Shown: piece by piece, positions 9,151-18,420 of the stretch | Numbering within the stretch: position 1 is the stretch's first letter | How the letters are laid out: the number at the start of each line of letters is the position of its first letter | From: QYOJ01 sp964616825 | GTDB taxonomy: Bacteria > Bacteroidota > Bacteroidia > Bacteroidales > FEN-979 | Reading direction: 5' to 3' | Assembly: GCA_964616825.1 (NCBI GenBank) | Contig: CAZTSX010000001.1 | Coordinates: 62,001 to 126,000 of the forward strand | DNA length: 64,000 nucleotides | The notes under the pieces: model-generated | What the model saw: only the letters and a program-made list of their open reading frames with translations | Told to the model about the DNA's origin: nothing | Database searches by the model: none | Translations under genes and position numbers: made by a program

Positions 9151-9226
9151 GTTGAAGTGAATAACTTTTCAGAATATTCACAGGGATGTTTCGTTAAGTT
9201 TAATAATATTGTGTTTAGTAAAATAC

Positions 9227-9787
9227 ATGGATATGAAAAAACGCACATTACTTCTTGTTGTTAGCATAATCACTCTCATCTCCGTTCGATTACCCGCTCA
9301 GGATCAGGTGGAGGCACCCAATGTACCTGTTGATCCCGACTCTCAAAAGATCATGTACCGTGAGGTAGTTCAGGAAAAAGGAGATCCGGGATATCTGTAC
9401 AACAAAGCCATGGAGTGGTTCAACTATTATTACATCAATTCTACATCTCTGTTTAAGATCCAGGATAAGATAAACGGGAAGATTGAAGCGACAGGCCGGA
9501 TGAAGATCTACTATGATGATAAAGATGGCAACCGGATGAGTGCAGGCCTGATTGTCTATACGATTCGACTGGAGTTCAAAGATAATCGCTATCGATACAC
9601 CGTAACTGATTTCAGTCTGAAAAAGGCCTCCCGGTATCCGCTGGAGAGATGGCTTAACAAAGAAGATCCTGCGTTCAACCCACAATGGAATAACTACCTC
9701 TATCAGGTCGATACAACCATGCAGCGTCTGGATAGCTCATTAAAAGAGAAGATGAAACCCGTTATAGAGAAAACGGATGAGTGGTAG
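9227..9787 (+). CDS. DUF4468 domain-containing secreted protein
   Basis: About 187 residues with an N-terminal signal peptide (MKKRTLLLVVSIITLISV, cleavage after LPAQ). The body has the DUF4468 pattern: a Lys/Tyr-rich helix around YNKAMEWFNYYY, then KIEATGRMKIYY and a LEFKDNRYRYTVTDF strand pair. This TBP-like fold occurs in periplasmic or outer-membrane proteins of Bacteroidota; the function is unknown. ATG 9227 (or ATG 9233) is preferred to TTG 9209 because it places the signal peptide at the N-terminus. It overlaps rlmN by 11 bp, so the two are likely co-transcribed. Confidence 0.88.
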   Translation: MDMKKRTLLLVVSIITLISVRLPAQDQVEAPNVPVDPDSQKIMYREVVQEKGDPGYLYNKAMEWFNYYYINSTSLFKIQDKINGKIEATGRMKIYYDDKDGNRMSAGLIVYTIRLEFKDNRYRYTVTDFSLKKASRYPLERWLNKEDPAFNPQWNNYLYQVDTTMQRLDSSLKEKMKPVIEKTDEW

Positions 9788-10820
9788 TTCCCAAATAGAT
9801 ATACTGACACTTTCCTTTGAAGAGTTGGAAGATTTCTTATTGGCAAACCAGGAGAAGAGATTTCGTGCAAAGCAGGTTTATCAGTGGCTCTGGAAAAAGG
9901 GATGCCGCTCGTTCGGTGAGATGACCGACCTCTCCGCTTCCCTGCGGGCTAAACTGGCCAACTCGTTTACATTTCGGGCGATAACTCAAAACCATCTGCA
10001 GACCAGCCGTGATGGAACAGTGAAGATTGGATTCAGATTACACGACGAACTGATAATTGAAAGTGTGCTGATTCCGGCAGAGGATCGTATAACAGGGTGT
10101 GTCTCCACACAGGCTGGCTGCGCATTGGGCTGTACATTCTGTGCGACCGGAACCATTGGATTTTACAGAAATCTTTCTGCTGCAGAAATTTTTGACCAGG
10201 TGTGGTTACTGAATGAAAAAGCGCTTCAGCTCCATCAGATCCCACTCTCTAATATTGTATTAATGGGCATGGGCGAGCCGCTGTTCAACTATTCGAACCT
10301 GAAGAGAGCGATTGATCTCATCACAGATCCGGATGGAATGGGAATCTCTCCCCAACGATTCACCATATCCAGTATCGGAATTCCTAAGATAATCAGACAA
10401 CTTGCTGATGATCAGGTTAAAACTCATTTTGCATTCTCCCTGCACGCAACCAATGACCTGAAAAGAAACTCCATTATCCCTTTCAACAAACAATATCCCA
10501 TCAGCGATCTTGTCGACTCGCTTAAGTATTATCACAACAAAACGGGAAAAAGATTTACGATTGAATACCTTCTATTAAAAGATTTCAATGATTCTCTTGA
10601 TGATGCCAGGGAACTGGCAGATCTCTGCAGGAATTTTCCGGTAAAGATCAACCTGATCGAATTCAACCCTGTTGATGGAATTGATTTTAAGCGTTCGGAG
10701 ATGAAACGGATGAAGGAATTCAAGGATTTTCTGGAGTCCAGGAACCTGATCGTCAATATCCGTAAAAGCAGGGGAAAAGATATCGATGCAGCGTGTGGGC
10801 AACTGGTGGGAAGAGTGTAG
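9777..10820 (+). CDS. rlmN: Dual-specificity RNA methyltransferase RlmN
   Basis: 347-residue radical-SAM enzyme that makes 2-methyladenosine at A2503 of 23S rRNA and A37 of some tRNAs. The [4Fe-4S] motif CALGCTFC lies near residue 117, followed by ATGTIGF. The C-terminal catalytic cysteine is in AACGQLVGRV, four to eight residues from the end. An N-terminal helical RNA-binding part precedes the barrel. The start ATG 9777 lies inside the end of the DUF4468 gene. Typical length and all key cysteines present. Confidence 0.97.
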   Translation: MSGSSQIDILTLSFEELEDFLLANQEKRFRAKQVYQWLWKKGCRSFGEMTDLSASLRAKLANSFTFRAITQNHLQTSRDGTVKIGFRLHDELIIESVLIPAEDRITGCVSTQAGCALGCTFCATGTIGFYRNLSAAEIFDQVWLLNEKALQLHQIPLSNIVLMGMGEPLFNYSNLKRAIDLITDPDGMGISPQRFTISSIGIPKIIRQLADDQVKTHFAFSLHATNDLKRNSIIPFNKQYPISDLVDSLKYYHNKTGKRFTIEYLLLKDFNDSLDDARELADLCRNFPVKINLIEFNPVDGIDFKRSEMKRMKEFKDFLESRNLIVNIRKSRGKDIDAACGQLVGRV

Positions 10821-10827
10821 GAGAGAG

Positions 10828-10875
10828 TGTGAGGGTATGGGAATATGAGGGTATGAGGGTGTGAGGGTCTGGGGG
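10828..10875 (+). repeat. Short degenerate tandem repeat (GTGAGGGTATG units)
   Basis: Just after rlmN, four to five imperfect copies of a purine-rich 8-10 bp unit (GTGAGGGTAT, ATGAGGGT, GTGAGGGTCT) run in tandem up to about 27 bp before the adenine deaminase start. The gap holds no gene. Confidence 0.8.
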
Positions 10876-10901
10876 AAAAATGTTAATACAAGGATAAGCC
10901 A

Positions 10902-12536
10902 ATGGAATTAAAAACGATTGAACTACAGGGAAATATCGTCGATGTGGTGGCAAAGAGGATCTTTCGCGGAACGGTAAAGGTTGAGAATAGCAAGATCGTG
11001 AAAATCACGGAAGAGGAGGTGGAACCATCGCACTACATTCTTCCTGGATTGGTAGATGCCCATATTCACGTGGAGAGTTCTATGCTAATCCCTTCAGAAT
11101 TTTCACGGCTGGCAGTGGTTCATGGAATGGTTGCTACGGTATCTGACCCTCATGAGATTGCAAACGTATTGGGAATCCCAGGAGTGATGTTTATGATCGA
11201 AAACGCCAGAAAAGTCCCGTTCAAATTCAATTTCGGTGCGTCTTCCTGTGTTCCCGCCACAGAATTTGAAACAGCCGGTGCCGCTCTGGGACCGGATGAG
11301 CTCGAGAACCTACTAGCCATGGATGAGATCCGGTACCTGTCGGAAATGATGAATTACCCCGGGGTTCTGCATGGTGATCCGGTTGTGAAAACGAAACTGC
11401 AAGTCGCAAAGCGGGCAGGTAAACCTATTGACGGACATGCCCCGGGATTGCGTGGAGAGGATGCAAAAAGGTATATTGAAGCCGGAATTTCCACTGATCA
11501 TGAATGTTTTACTCGGGATGAGGCACTCGACAAACTTAAATACGGCATGAAAATCCTGATCAGGGAGGGGAGTGCGGCCAGGAACTTTGAAGCCCTTTGC
11601 GATCTGATCGATGAATATCCGGAAATGACGATGCTCTGCTCGGACGACAAGCATCCGAATGACCTGGCAGTGGGACATATTAACCAACTTGTTGTTCGTG
11701 CATTGAAAAAAGGATATAACTTCATGCATGTGATAAGAAGTTGTACATATCACCCTGTAACTCACTACAACCTTCCGGTAGGGCTTCTGCAACAGGGCGA
11801 TCCTGCCGATATGATCGTCGTGGATAACCTGGATCAGTTTTCCATCCGGGCTACCTATGTGGATGGACTCAAGGTTGCTGAAGATGGAAAGACCCTCATA
11901 GAATCTATCGTTGAAAAGCCAGCAGACAAGTTCTCAACCAGTTCGATCGAAGCATCCGACTTGAAAATCGCTCCTCAGAAAGGTCATATCCGGGTACAGA
12001 AAGCACTTGACGGGCAACTGATCACCGATGAGATCCACTGTTCCCCGCTGATCCGTAACGAAAATGTAGTAAGTGATCCCAGTCGTGATATCCTCAAGCT
12101 TGTGGTTAAGGACCGGTACCAGGCTGCACCACCGGCAATCGGATTTACTAACGGTTTTGGGCTGAAACAGGGAGCTATAGCCTCCTGTGTGGCGCATGAC
12201 AGCCACAATATCGTGGCTGTAGGTGCAGATGATGACTCCATCGCCAGGGCGATCAACCTGATTGTTAAATCAAAAGGTGGAATCTCCATTGTAGAAGGAG
12301 ACAAAGAGATGATTTTACCCTTGCCATTCGCCGGGATCATGTCCGACCAGGATGGATACAAGATTGCTGCTATATATGAAGAGATGGATCAGTGGGCAAA
12401 AAAAATGGGAAGCCAACTCAGGGCACCATATATGACTCTCTCTTTTATGGCCTTGCTTGTGATCCCGAAACTGAAATTAAGTGATATGGGATTATTTGAT
12501 GGTCAGAAATTTGCCTTCACATCACTTTTTTGTTAA
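10902..12536 (+). CDS. ade: Adenine deaminase
   Basis: 544-residue amidohydrolase-superfamily enzyme converting adenine to hypoxanthine plus ammonia. The N-terminal beta-sandwich is followed by the metal-binding ILPGLVDAHIHVESSML motif (about 45-63), further metal ligands in GHAPGLRG and DHECF (about 185-205), and the family-specific C-terminal domain. It resembles the bacterial AdeC type in length. The product hypoxanthine is the substrate of hpt at 32.8 kb. It is separated from rlmN by a repeat-filled 81-bp gap, so whether they share a transcript is open. Confidence 0.96.
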   Translation: MELKTIELQGNIVDVVAKRIFRGTVKVENSKIVKITEEEVEPSHYILPGLVDAHIHVESSMLIPSEFSRLAVVHGMVATVSDPHEIANVLGIPGVMFMIENARKVPFKFNFGASSCVPATEFETAGAALGPDELENLLAMDEIRYLSEMMNYPGVLHGDPVVKTKLQVAKRAGKPIDGHAPGLRGEDAKRYIEAGISTDHECFTRDEALDKLKYGMKILIREGSAARNFEALCDLIDEYPEMTMLCSDDKHPNDLAVGHINQLVVRALKKGYNFMHVIRSCTYHPVTHYNLPVGLLQQGDPADMIVVDNLDQFSIRATYVDGLKVAEDGKTLIESIVEKPADKFSTSSIEASDLKIAPQKGHIRVQKALDGQLITDEIHCSPLIRNENVVSDPSRDILKLVVKDRYQAAPPAIGFTNGFGLKQGAIASCVAHDSHNIVAVGADDDSIARAINLIVKSKGGISIVEGDKEMILPLPFAGIMSDQDGYKIAAIYEEMDQWAKKMGSQLRAPYMTLSFMALLVIPKLKLSDMGLFDGQKFAFTSLFC

Positions 12537-12573
12537 AAATATATATATATTTAGTTTAATAAAATATTTTTTA

Positions 12574-12581
12574 TAATTTTG
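12574..12581 (+). promoter_or_regulatory. Candidate -7 box of the ArsR-type gene
   Basis: TAATTTTG, a match to TAnnTTTG, 31 bp before the ATG at 12613 in an extremely AT-rich gap (12537-12612). TTTAG near 12551-12554 could be a weak -33 element at about 19-20 bp spacing. Confidence 0.5.
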
Positions 12582-12612
12582 TCCGTAATTATCACAATAT
12601 ATTAAATATAAC

Positions 12613-12912
12613 ATGAAAAAGAAAGTGCTTCAATTAGAAAAACTTGAAATGGGAGCGAGTATGCTTAGAGCTATGGCTCACCCGATGCGAATTGCTATTA
12701 TTGAATTGCTCAATGAGAATAAGCGTCTGTCTGTTACAGCGATTTATGAAAAATTGAAAATTGAACAGGCTTCCGCTTCACATCATTTGAATATCTTAAA
12801 GAATAAAGGAATCTTAGGATCAAAAAGAGAAGGAAAGATGATTTTTTATTCCCTGAAGCATGAAAAGCTGACGGAAATTATTAACTCTCTGGAGCGCTGC
12901 CTGGAGCTTTAA
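12613..12912 (+). CDS. ArsR-type winged-helix transcriptional regulator
   Basis: 99-residue DNA-binding protein. It has the ArsR wing-helix pattern: RAMAHPMRIAIIELL, then a recognition helix in EQASASHHLNILKNKGIL and a basic wing SKREGKMIFYSL. The metal-sensing ELCVCDL motif is absent and only one cysteine (near the C-terminus) is present, so classic arsenic or cadmium sensing is unlikely. Preceded by an AT-rich gap and not obviously part of an operon; the convergent Big_5 lipoprotein gene ends 12 bp away. Ligand and targets are not visible. Confidence 0.92.
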   Translation: MKKKVLQLEKLEMGASMLRAMAHPMRIAIIELLNENKRLSVTAIYEKLKIEQASASHHLNILKNKGILGSKREGKMIFYSLKHEKLTEIINSLERCLEL

Positions 12913-12924
12913 TCCAGCAACTAC

Positions 12925-14685
12925 CTATATACTCCAGTCTTCTTCCACATCCCAATTCCCTCTGAGCTCAATTGTCTTTGAGAAGAAGAAAACTTTTTCG
13001 GGCTGAATCATCTTGATGTAATCGCCTGTATCCCATCGTGTGTTCTTGTTTAAATCAAGAATGGCTTTTAACGTATATTTCCCCGGTTTGATAAAGGCAA
13101 ATATTAGTTGCCCCGATTCATTCAGGTATTGCTCTTCAAGTGTTTTTCCTTTTTCACTCTGAAGTTGGATGATATAATCTCCAGGATTTGAGGATATATC
13201 GACATTCACAAGCAGGGATGCCAGGTCACGCGAGTTGGCTGTTTGAAAAGAGTAGACCAATGTATCATGACTCAGGCCGTTATAAGATATAAAGGATGAG
13301 TCAGGGATAAATATCTTATAGGATTTCGCTTCTTTCCATGGATAATCAATATGGACTTTACGTTGGAGGGAATCGGTAAATCCAACGGGTAGCTCAACCG
13401 TATCACTTTCAGTGAACAACTTGATTCCAGAAAGATCATGTTCAGCAATAGGGTAAGAGAATATCCCTGAGATATTATATTTGAAATGGTTAATAATGCC
13501 ACCGCGTGGCTGCCAGGAAAGGGTCAGGAACACAGGCTTCGCCTCCTCTTTTTTCTGTTTTCTTCGGGGAATTATTTTCGTTGGTGAAATGGTCACGGTA
13601 TCGAGGATGATCCCTTCATCACTGATCTTCAACGTAAGAGTATCGGGAATTTCAGCGATACTCCACAGGATGATGGTATCTTTATTAAGACTATACTCCT
13701 CCATCCACCACACCCGTGTGCTGTCAATATTCAGCGGAGTGATGACCGGATCCCGTGGCGGAAAGGCAAAGACAATCATGAACTCATCGTTTTTCACAAG
13801 ATCCGATTTCTCCACATCCTGGGTTGAATCAATCTCTTCAAACATGCTTAATTCAACTAAGGTAGAGAGGATGGTATCCTGAGGTTGAATGGAATCAGTT
13901 TCCAATGAATCTACTGTCATTTTTGTCCCGATCCAGGGGTAGATGAGGGAGTCGGAAAACGCAATTTTCTCAGCTGGCATATTGTACTGAAAATCCCCGC
14001 TTTGATCTCTCAATACAAACAGTTTATATGCATCATAACGAAGGTTAGACAGGATAAATCGCCCTTGTTCATTTGTCATAGCAATATAGATCGGTTTTCC
14101 TTTATATGGAAGTGAGTCGAACGGGATGGTATCGCTGGAATCGGTATAGAGCAGGGCATAAACATCAGCCTGAGGTTGATTGTCGAATGCATTGATCACC
14201 CGCCCGGTAATCATTAAGGAATCAACATAGGTACCTGTTGAAAAGACATACCTGAAGTTTGAAAGGGAATTTCCTTCTGTAATGTCAGTAATGGATGTTC
14301 CAAATGTGATGATATAGGTGGTGTTATCCGACAGGGTATCATCCAGCTTAATCACCACTGATTTCCCCCGGAGTTTGTAATCTGGCGGGTTTGAAATAGG
14401 TGGGGAAATGAAGATTTCAGAGCCGGAGGACTTCAGGTTGACAAACTCATCGAAGGTGATGCGGATCTCTTTCGAATCAAACTGTGTGGAGTAGTTTGGC
14501 GGGATACATTCTGTCACCTCAGGTGGACTGACATCCTTTGGGCCTCCTTTTGGTATAACGGGATTAGCACAGTAAAATGGCAAGAGTGCAAAGAGGCAAA
14601 GCAGAAGGGCGATATCAATGAATCTTTTTCGCAATGAGATTTGTATTGGCTGTTTGAACCTTTCAAAGTTACCAATCGTTTTCAT
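12925..14685 (-). CDS. Big_5 (bacterial Ig-like) domain lipoprotein
   Basis: 586 residues with a hydrophobic N-terminal segment ending in the lipobox-like LLPFYC (cysteine near residue 39), followed by NPVIPKGGPKDVSPPEV. Residues about 55-160 form a bacterial Ig-like domain (PF13205 type, ITFDEFVNLKSSGSEIFISPP). The remainder is beta-rich with carboxypeptidase-regulatory-like stretches (INAFDNQPQADVYALLY) and an additional Ig-like domain. This architecture is widespread in Bacteroidota as a surface lipoprotein of unknown role. It is divergent from yebC, with 54 bp between the starts. Confidence 0.88.
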   Translation of the reverse strand: MKTIGNFERFKQPIQISLRKRFIDIALLLCLFALLPFYCANPVIPKGGPKDVSPPEVTECIPPNYSTQFDSKEIRITFDEFVNLKSSGSEIFISPPISNPPDYKLRGKSVVIKLDDTLSDNTTYIITFGTSITDITEGNSLSNFRYVFSTGTYVDSLMITGRVINAFDNQPQADVYALLYTDSSDTIPFDSLPYKGKPIYIAMTNEQGRFILSNLRYDAYKLFVLRDQSGDFQYNMPAEKIAFSDSLIYPWIGTKMTVDSLETDSIQPQDTILSTLVELSMFEEIDSTQDVEKSDLVKNDEFMIVFAFPPRDPVITPLNIDSTRVWWMEEYSLNKDTIILWSIAEIPDTLTLKISDEGIILDTVTISPTKIIPRRKQKKEEAKPVFLTLSWQPRGGIINHFKYNISGIFSYPIAEHDLSGIKLFTESDTVELPVGFTDSLQRKVHIDYPWKEAKSYKIFIPDSSFISYNGLSHDTLVYSFQTANSRDLASLLVNVDISSNPGDYIIQLQSEKGKTLEEQYLNESGQLIFAFIKPGKYTLKAILDLNKNTRWDTGDYIKMIQPEKVFFFSKTIELRGNWDVEEDWSI

Positions 14686-14739
14686 AAGCAGAAGAAAAAA
14701 TTGCTAATTTTACATACTGAATCTCTAAAAAACCATTTC

Positions 14740-15477
14740 ATGAGTGGGCATAGTAAGTGGTCAACGATCAAACGTAAAAAGGGGGCATTGGATGCCAAGC
14801 GATCGAAAATTTTCTCAAAGATCATCAAAGATATCACGATTGCGGTCAGGGAAAGCGGCCCGGATTTGAATGGAAATCCTCGTCTGAGAGTCGCGATCGC
14901 GAATGCCAAAGGGGCGAGTATGCCCAAGGAAACAATCCAGCGTGCGATCAGTAAAGGTTCAGATAAAAATGCTGCTACCTTGTCTGAGATAACATACGAA
15001 GGGAAATGCGCTCATGGAATTGCGATCTATATAGAGTGTGCCACCGATAACTCGCAGCGTACGGTTAGTAATATCCGATCCTATTTTAGCAAATATGGCG
15101 GGGAGCTGGGGAAAAACGGGATGCTCAACTATCTTTTCGATCGCAAAGGAGTATTTGTAGTTCCAAAAGGGGAGCTGGATCAGGATGAGTTTGAGATGGC
15201 TTTGATCGATGCCGGCGCCGAAGATATTGAGGATGAAGATGATGTATTCACCATCATAACTGCCATGGAAGATTTCGGAAATATGGTGAAGAAACTGGAA
15301 GAGTTAAAGGTGGAACCCGAAAGTGCTTCACTTCAACGAATTCCAAAATCAACCGAGACACTTGTTGTGGAATCCGCCAGAAAAATTCTGAAATTGATTG
15401 AACTCATCGAAGAGGATGAGGATGTGCAGAATGTTTTTCATAACCTCCAGCTCACCGATGAATTGTTAGAAGATTAA
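14740..15477 (+). CDS. YebC/PmpR-family translation/transcription regulator
   Basis: 245 residues from ATG 14740, where the invariant family start MSGHSKWSTIKRKKGALDAKR begins. YebC-family proteins were first described as transcription regulators and more recently as ribosome-associated factors that help translate polyproline stretches. The GMLNYLFDRKGVF segment and acidic C-terminal domain are intact. Its stop codon overlaps the stop codon of the convergent response regulator. Confidence 0.94.
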   Translation: MSGHSKWSTIKRKKGALDAKRSKIFSKIIKDITIAVRESGPDLNGNPRLRVAIANAKGASMPKETIQRAISKGSDKNAATLSEITYEGKCAHGIAIYIECATDNSQRTVSNIRSYFSKYGGELGKNGMLNYLFDRKGVFVVPKGELDQDEFEMALIDAGAEDIEDEDDVFTIITAMEDFGNMVKKLEELKVEPESASLQRIPKSTETLVVESARKILKLIELIEEDEDVQNVFHNLQLTDELLED

Positions 15478-16445
15478 ATATTGCAGACAAACTGTACAAG
15501 GTTTGTTCCCTTTGGCAATTCCAGCTTTTTCCTCAAACGAATACGTGAAATTTCAGTACTGGGTGCAGTGATCTTGAGGATATGCGAGATCTCTTTCGTA
15601 GCAAGATTCATACGCAGTAAAGCAGCAAGCTTGTGATCCGTTGGAGTTAGTTGTGGATGTTTCTCTCGCAAACGGTCAAAGAAACCCGGGTAGATCTTCT
15701 CGAAGTGTGCTTTAATCCGGTACCAGTCGTTATCAAACTTGACGTTTTCATCGATGGTGTTAAGCACCTCAGCTACCTCTTTTTTGGTGATGGTCTTCCC
15801 TTTCTTCAGCAGGCGATTCAAATCTTTACTGATAAGGCCGATAATCTTGTTTTTCTGTGAGATGAAGATAGAAGATGTGGCCATGTCACGATTGATCATG
15901 TCGAGTTCCATCTTATACTTCTGCTTCAATAGCTGATTAACCTTCTGTTCAGCCCTGATCCTCTCCTGGAGTCGTTGATTTTTCTCTTTTTCTACAGATT
16001 TACGATGCTGGATTTCTGTTTTTAGCTCTGAGATAATCCGTTCATTCATCATCTCCAGGTTCCGCTGGTAGTTCGCTACCTCAATCGCTGCCCGTATCTG
16101 ATCGATATCTACCGGTTTAAACAGGTAAGCATAAGGTTTTAAAGAGAAAGATTTGGTAAATACATCGTTTCGATTCAACGATGTTAAGAAAATAATACCA
16201 CAGTTTGAGTTTTCGGTTAAGATCCTGGCAGCTTTAATGCCGTCCATTGAACCGGCAAGCTTGACGTCCATGATAACAATATCAGGTTCCTGGCCTTTCT
16301 CTTTCAGGTCAGAGATTGTCTCAACAGCACTTTCTCCTTTTGTATCAACACCCATGATTTCATATCCAAGATCTGTAAGTTTGGTTTTCAAATCATGTGC
16401 AAGAATCAATTCATCTTCAACAATAAACAACTTGATCTTTGTCAT
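15474..16445 (-). CDS. Response regulator with REC domain, coiled coil and LuxR-like HTH
   Basis: 323 residues. The receiver domain (1-125) has the acidic pair E10-D11, the phosphoacceptor D60 in IVIMDV and the lysine in LFKPVDI. A charged, heptad-like helix follows (about 130-185, RNLEMMNERIISELKTEI onward). The C-terminus (about 250-323) contains LTPTDHKLAALLRMNLATKEISHIL, the LuxR-type HTH common at the end of Bacteroidota sensor and regulator proteins. No partner kinase is adjacent. Its 5' region faces the GH3 gene across a 418-bp gap that contains a palindromic pair of promoter boxes. Confidence 0.92.
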   Translation of the reverse strand: MTKIKLFIVEDELILAHDLKTKLTDLGYEIMGVDTKGESAVETISDLKEKGQEPDIVIMDVKLAGSMDGIKAARILTENSNCGIIFLTSLNRNDVFTKSFSLKPYAYLFKPVDIDQIRAAIEVANYQRNLEMMNERIISELKTEIQHRKSVEKEKNQRLQERIRAEQKVNQLLKQKYKMELDMINRDMATSSIFISQKNKIIGLISKDLNRLLKKGKTITKKEVAEVLNTIDENVKFDNDWYRIKAHFEKIYPGFFDRLREKHPQLTPTDHKLAALLRMNLATKEISHILKITAPSTEISRIRLRKKLELPKGTNLVQFVCNI

Positions 16446-16605
16446 AACAACTAAATTTGGATTTTTAACTTCTACTTTTTTTCCTGTTTGGTAATCTGAT
16501 CCTGTCCATTATTCCCGATATTTAATAATAGATTAGGAAGTTAGTAATTAATTAGTGTTTTTCGAAGATTCAGAAACCGGTTCCAGAATCAAATGTTAGG
16601 GTCTG

Positions 16606-16622
16606 CAAATATAGTATATTTG
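16606..16622. promoter_or_regulatory. 17-bp palindrome made of two opposed TAnnTTTG boxes
   Basis: CAAATATA-G-TATATTTG: each arm reads TATATTTG, the -7 element, on one strand. It sits in the 418-bp gene-free gap 16446-16863, between the divergent response-regulator and GH3 genes, 161 bp and 242 bp from their starts. The rest of this gap shows no ORF, tRNA or strong hairpin. Divergent promoters or an operator are both possible. Confidence 0.45.
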
Positions 16623-16828
16623 ACTCTGTCTTCAAAATAATAAGTAAATTAGATTGCAGTAAACTAGATTTGCTTCAATTTATTGTGACTGGATAACTTC
16701 TGTTGGATTTCGCGTATGAAATGTTATGGTAGATGGCATTTCAGCGCCCTGACGTTGGTTGGGGATAATTTATGGTTTTCAACTTCTCCCCAATATTTTA
16801 CACTATCGATATATTTTAATTTTAATTG

Positions 16829-16836
16829 TATTTTTG
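16829..16836 (+). promoter_or_regulatory. Candidate -7 box of the GH3 gene
   Basis: TATTTTTG matches TAnnTTTG and lies 27 bp before the GH3 ATG, a typical distance. No clear -33 TTTG is present. Confidence 0.4.
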
Positions 16837-16863
16837 ACATCCTGATTTTCATTAGCTGAACAC

Positions 16864-18381
16864 ATGGAGTTCCTCAATACTGTCATATCGTGGTTGATGA
16901 AAAAGCGGATTCATCAGATTGAGCTTTTTCTGAAATATCCGCATGAAGTCCAGCGTGAATGGCTGAAGAAGCTTCTGTTGGCAGCCAGAGACACCGAAAT
17001 AGGCCAGAAATTTGAGTACAGGTCGATTGTTTCTGCCGATGATTTCCGTCAACGAGTGCCAATTGTGGATTACGAGGAGGTAAAACCATACATCGACAGG
17101 CTCAAGCGTGGAGAACAAAATATTCTCTGGCCAACGGAGATCAAATGGTTTGCCAAATCTTCCGGTACTACTGCAGATAAGAGTAAATTTATCCCTGTAA
17201 GTGAAGAGGCACTGGAGGAGTGTCACTTCAAAGGGGGGAAGGATATGCTCAGTATCTATTGCAATAACACGCCCGACACAAATATGTTTTCAGGCAAATC
17301 GATTGGAATGGGTGGCACGCATCAGATTGTTGAGTTGAATAATGAGTCGGTCTATCGCCAGGGTGATTTGTCTGCTATTATCATGCAGAACCTGCCTCTC
17401 TGGGTCGAGTTTTTAAGGACACCAAACCTGTCGATCGCCCTGATGGACGATTGGGAATCAAAAATTGAGAAGATGGCTCGTGCTACGATACAGCATAATG
17501 TGACCAATATTTCGGGTGTCCCCTCCTGGACCATGTTACTCTTCCGTAGGGTTCTTGAAATTACCGGGAAGGAGCATTTACTTGAGGTATGGCCGAACTT
17601 TGAGCTTTTTATTCACGGAGGTGTAAGTTTGAGTCCATATAAGAAACAGTTTAAAGGAATACTGCCCTCAGATCAAGTCCACTACGTTGAAACCTACAAT
17701 GCATCGGAAGGCTTTTTTGCCATTCAGGATCGTGGGGATGAAGATGATATGCTGTTGATGCTGGATTATGGGATCTACTATGAGTTCATTCCGATGGATG
17801 AGTTGTCAAGCGACAGCCCAAAAGCTCTCACACTGGATGAGGTAGAGACAGAGATAAACTATGCGGTGGTGATCACAACTAATGCAGGATTGTGGAGATA
17901 TATGGTGGGGGATACCATCCTCTTCACATCTATCGACCCATACCGGATCAAAATCACCGGGCGTACCCGAAGTTTTATCAATGTTTTCGGCGAGGAGTTG
18001 ATCGTGGATAACGCTAATAAAGCGCTATCGATAGCCTGCGACAGATGCCGGTGCAATGTCATCGATTATACTGCTGCCCCTGTTTACATACAGGAAAAGA
18101 CAAAGGGAGCCCATGAATGGCTGATCGAATTTGATTCCCCTCCGGAGGACATGGCCTTTTTCACCGAAATATTCGACAACGCCCTCAAGTCGTTGAACTC
18201 AGATTACGAATCGAAACGATATCACAACATGTTATTACGTGAACCAATCATCCGTGTGGTACCACACAATACATTTTATCAATGGCTAAAATCGAAAGGA
18301 AAACTGGGAGGTCAACATAAGGTGCCACGGTTGTACAACAACCGGAAATATGTGGATGAAATCCTTAAAATGATTTCATAA
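16864..18381 (+). CDS. GH3 auxin-responsive-promoter family protein (acyl-adenylate/amidosynthetase fold)
   Basis: 505 residues matching the GH3 family (PF03321), ANL-type enzymes that in plants adenylate carboxylic acids and join them to amino acids. Seen: FAKSSGTTADKSKFIPVS (about 96-113, ATP-binding loop), YNASEGFFAIQ (about 277-287, second nucleotide motif) and ITGRTRSFINVFGEEL (about 362-377, hinge region). Bacterial GH3 proteins are common in Bacteroidota, but their substrates are unknown to me. A weak -7 box lies upstream. It is followed at 40 bp by the deoxynucleoside kinase gene, which has its own box. Confidence 0.92.
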   Translation: MEFLNTVISWLMKKRIHQIELFLKYPHEVQREWLKKLLLAARDTEIGQKFEYRSIVSADDFRQRVPIVDYEEVKPYIDRLKRGEQNILWPTEIKWFAKSSGTTADKSKFIPVSEEALEECHFKGGKDMLSIYCNNTPDTNMFSGKSIGMGGTHQIVELNNESVYRQGDLSAIIMQNLPLWVEFLRTPNLSIALMDDWESKIEKMARATIQHNVTNISGVPSWTMLLFRRVLEITGKEHLLEVWPNFELFIHGGVSLSPYKKQFKGILPSDQVHYVETYNASEGFFAIQDRGDEDDMLLMLDYGIYYEFIPMDELSSDSPKALTLDEVETEINYAVVITTNAGLWRYMVGDTILFTSIDPYRIKITGRTRSFINVFGEELIVDNANKALSIACDRCRCNVIDYTAAPVYIQEKTKGAHEWLIEFDSPPEDMAFFTEIFDNALKSLNSDYESKRYHNMLLREPIIRVVPHNTFYQWLKSKGKLGGQHKVPRLYNNRKYVDEILKMIS

Positions 18382-18396
18382 CTCCAGCTCTTTTTA

Positions 18397-18404
18397 TATC
18401 TTTG
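18397..18404 (+). promoter_or_regulatory. Candidate -7 box of the deoxynucleoside kinase gene
   Basis: TATCTTTG matches TAnnTTTG and lies 17 bp upstream of the ATG at 18421. No good -33 element is seen. Confidence 0.45.
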
Positions 18405-18420
18405 GTTGAAAATCTACACT

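Noticed and set aside
16446..16863. A tRNA or small-RNA gene in the 418-bp gap
   Set aside because: No T-arm GGTTCGA-like sequence, cloverleaf or strong terminator hairpin could be found by eye.
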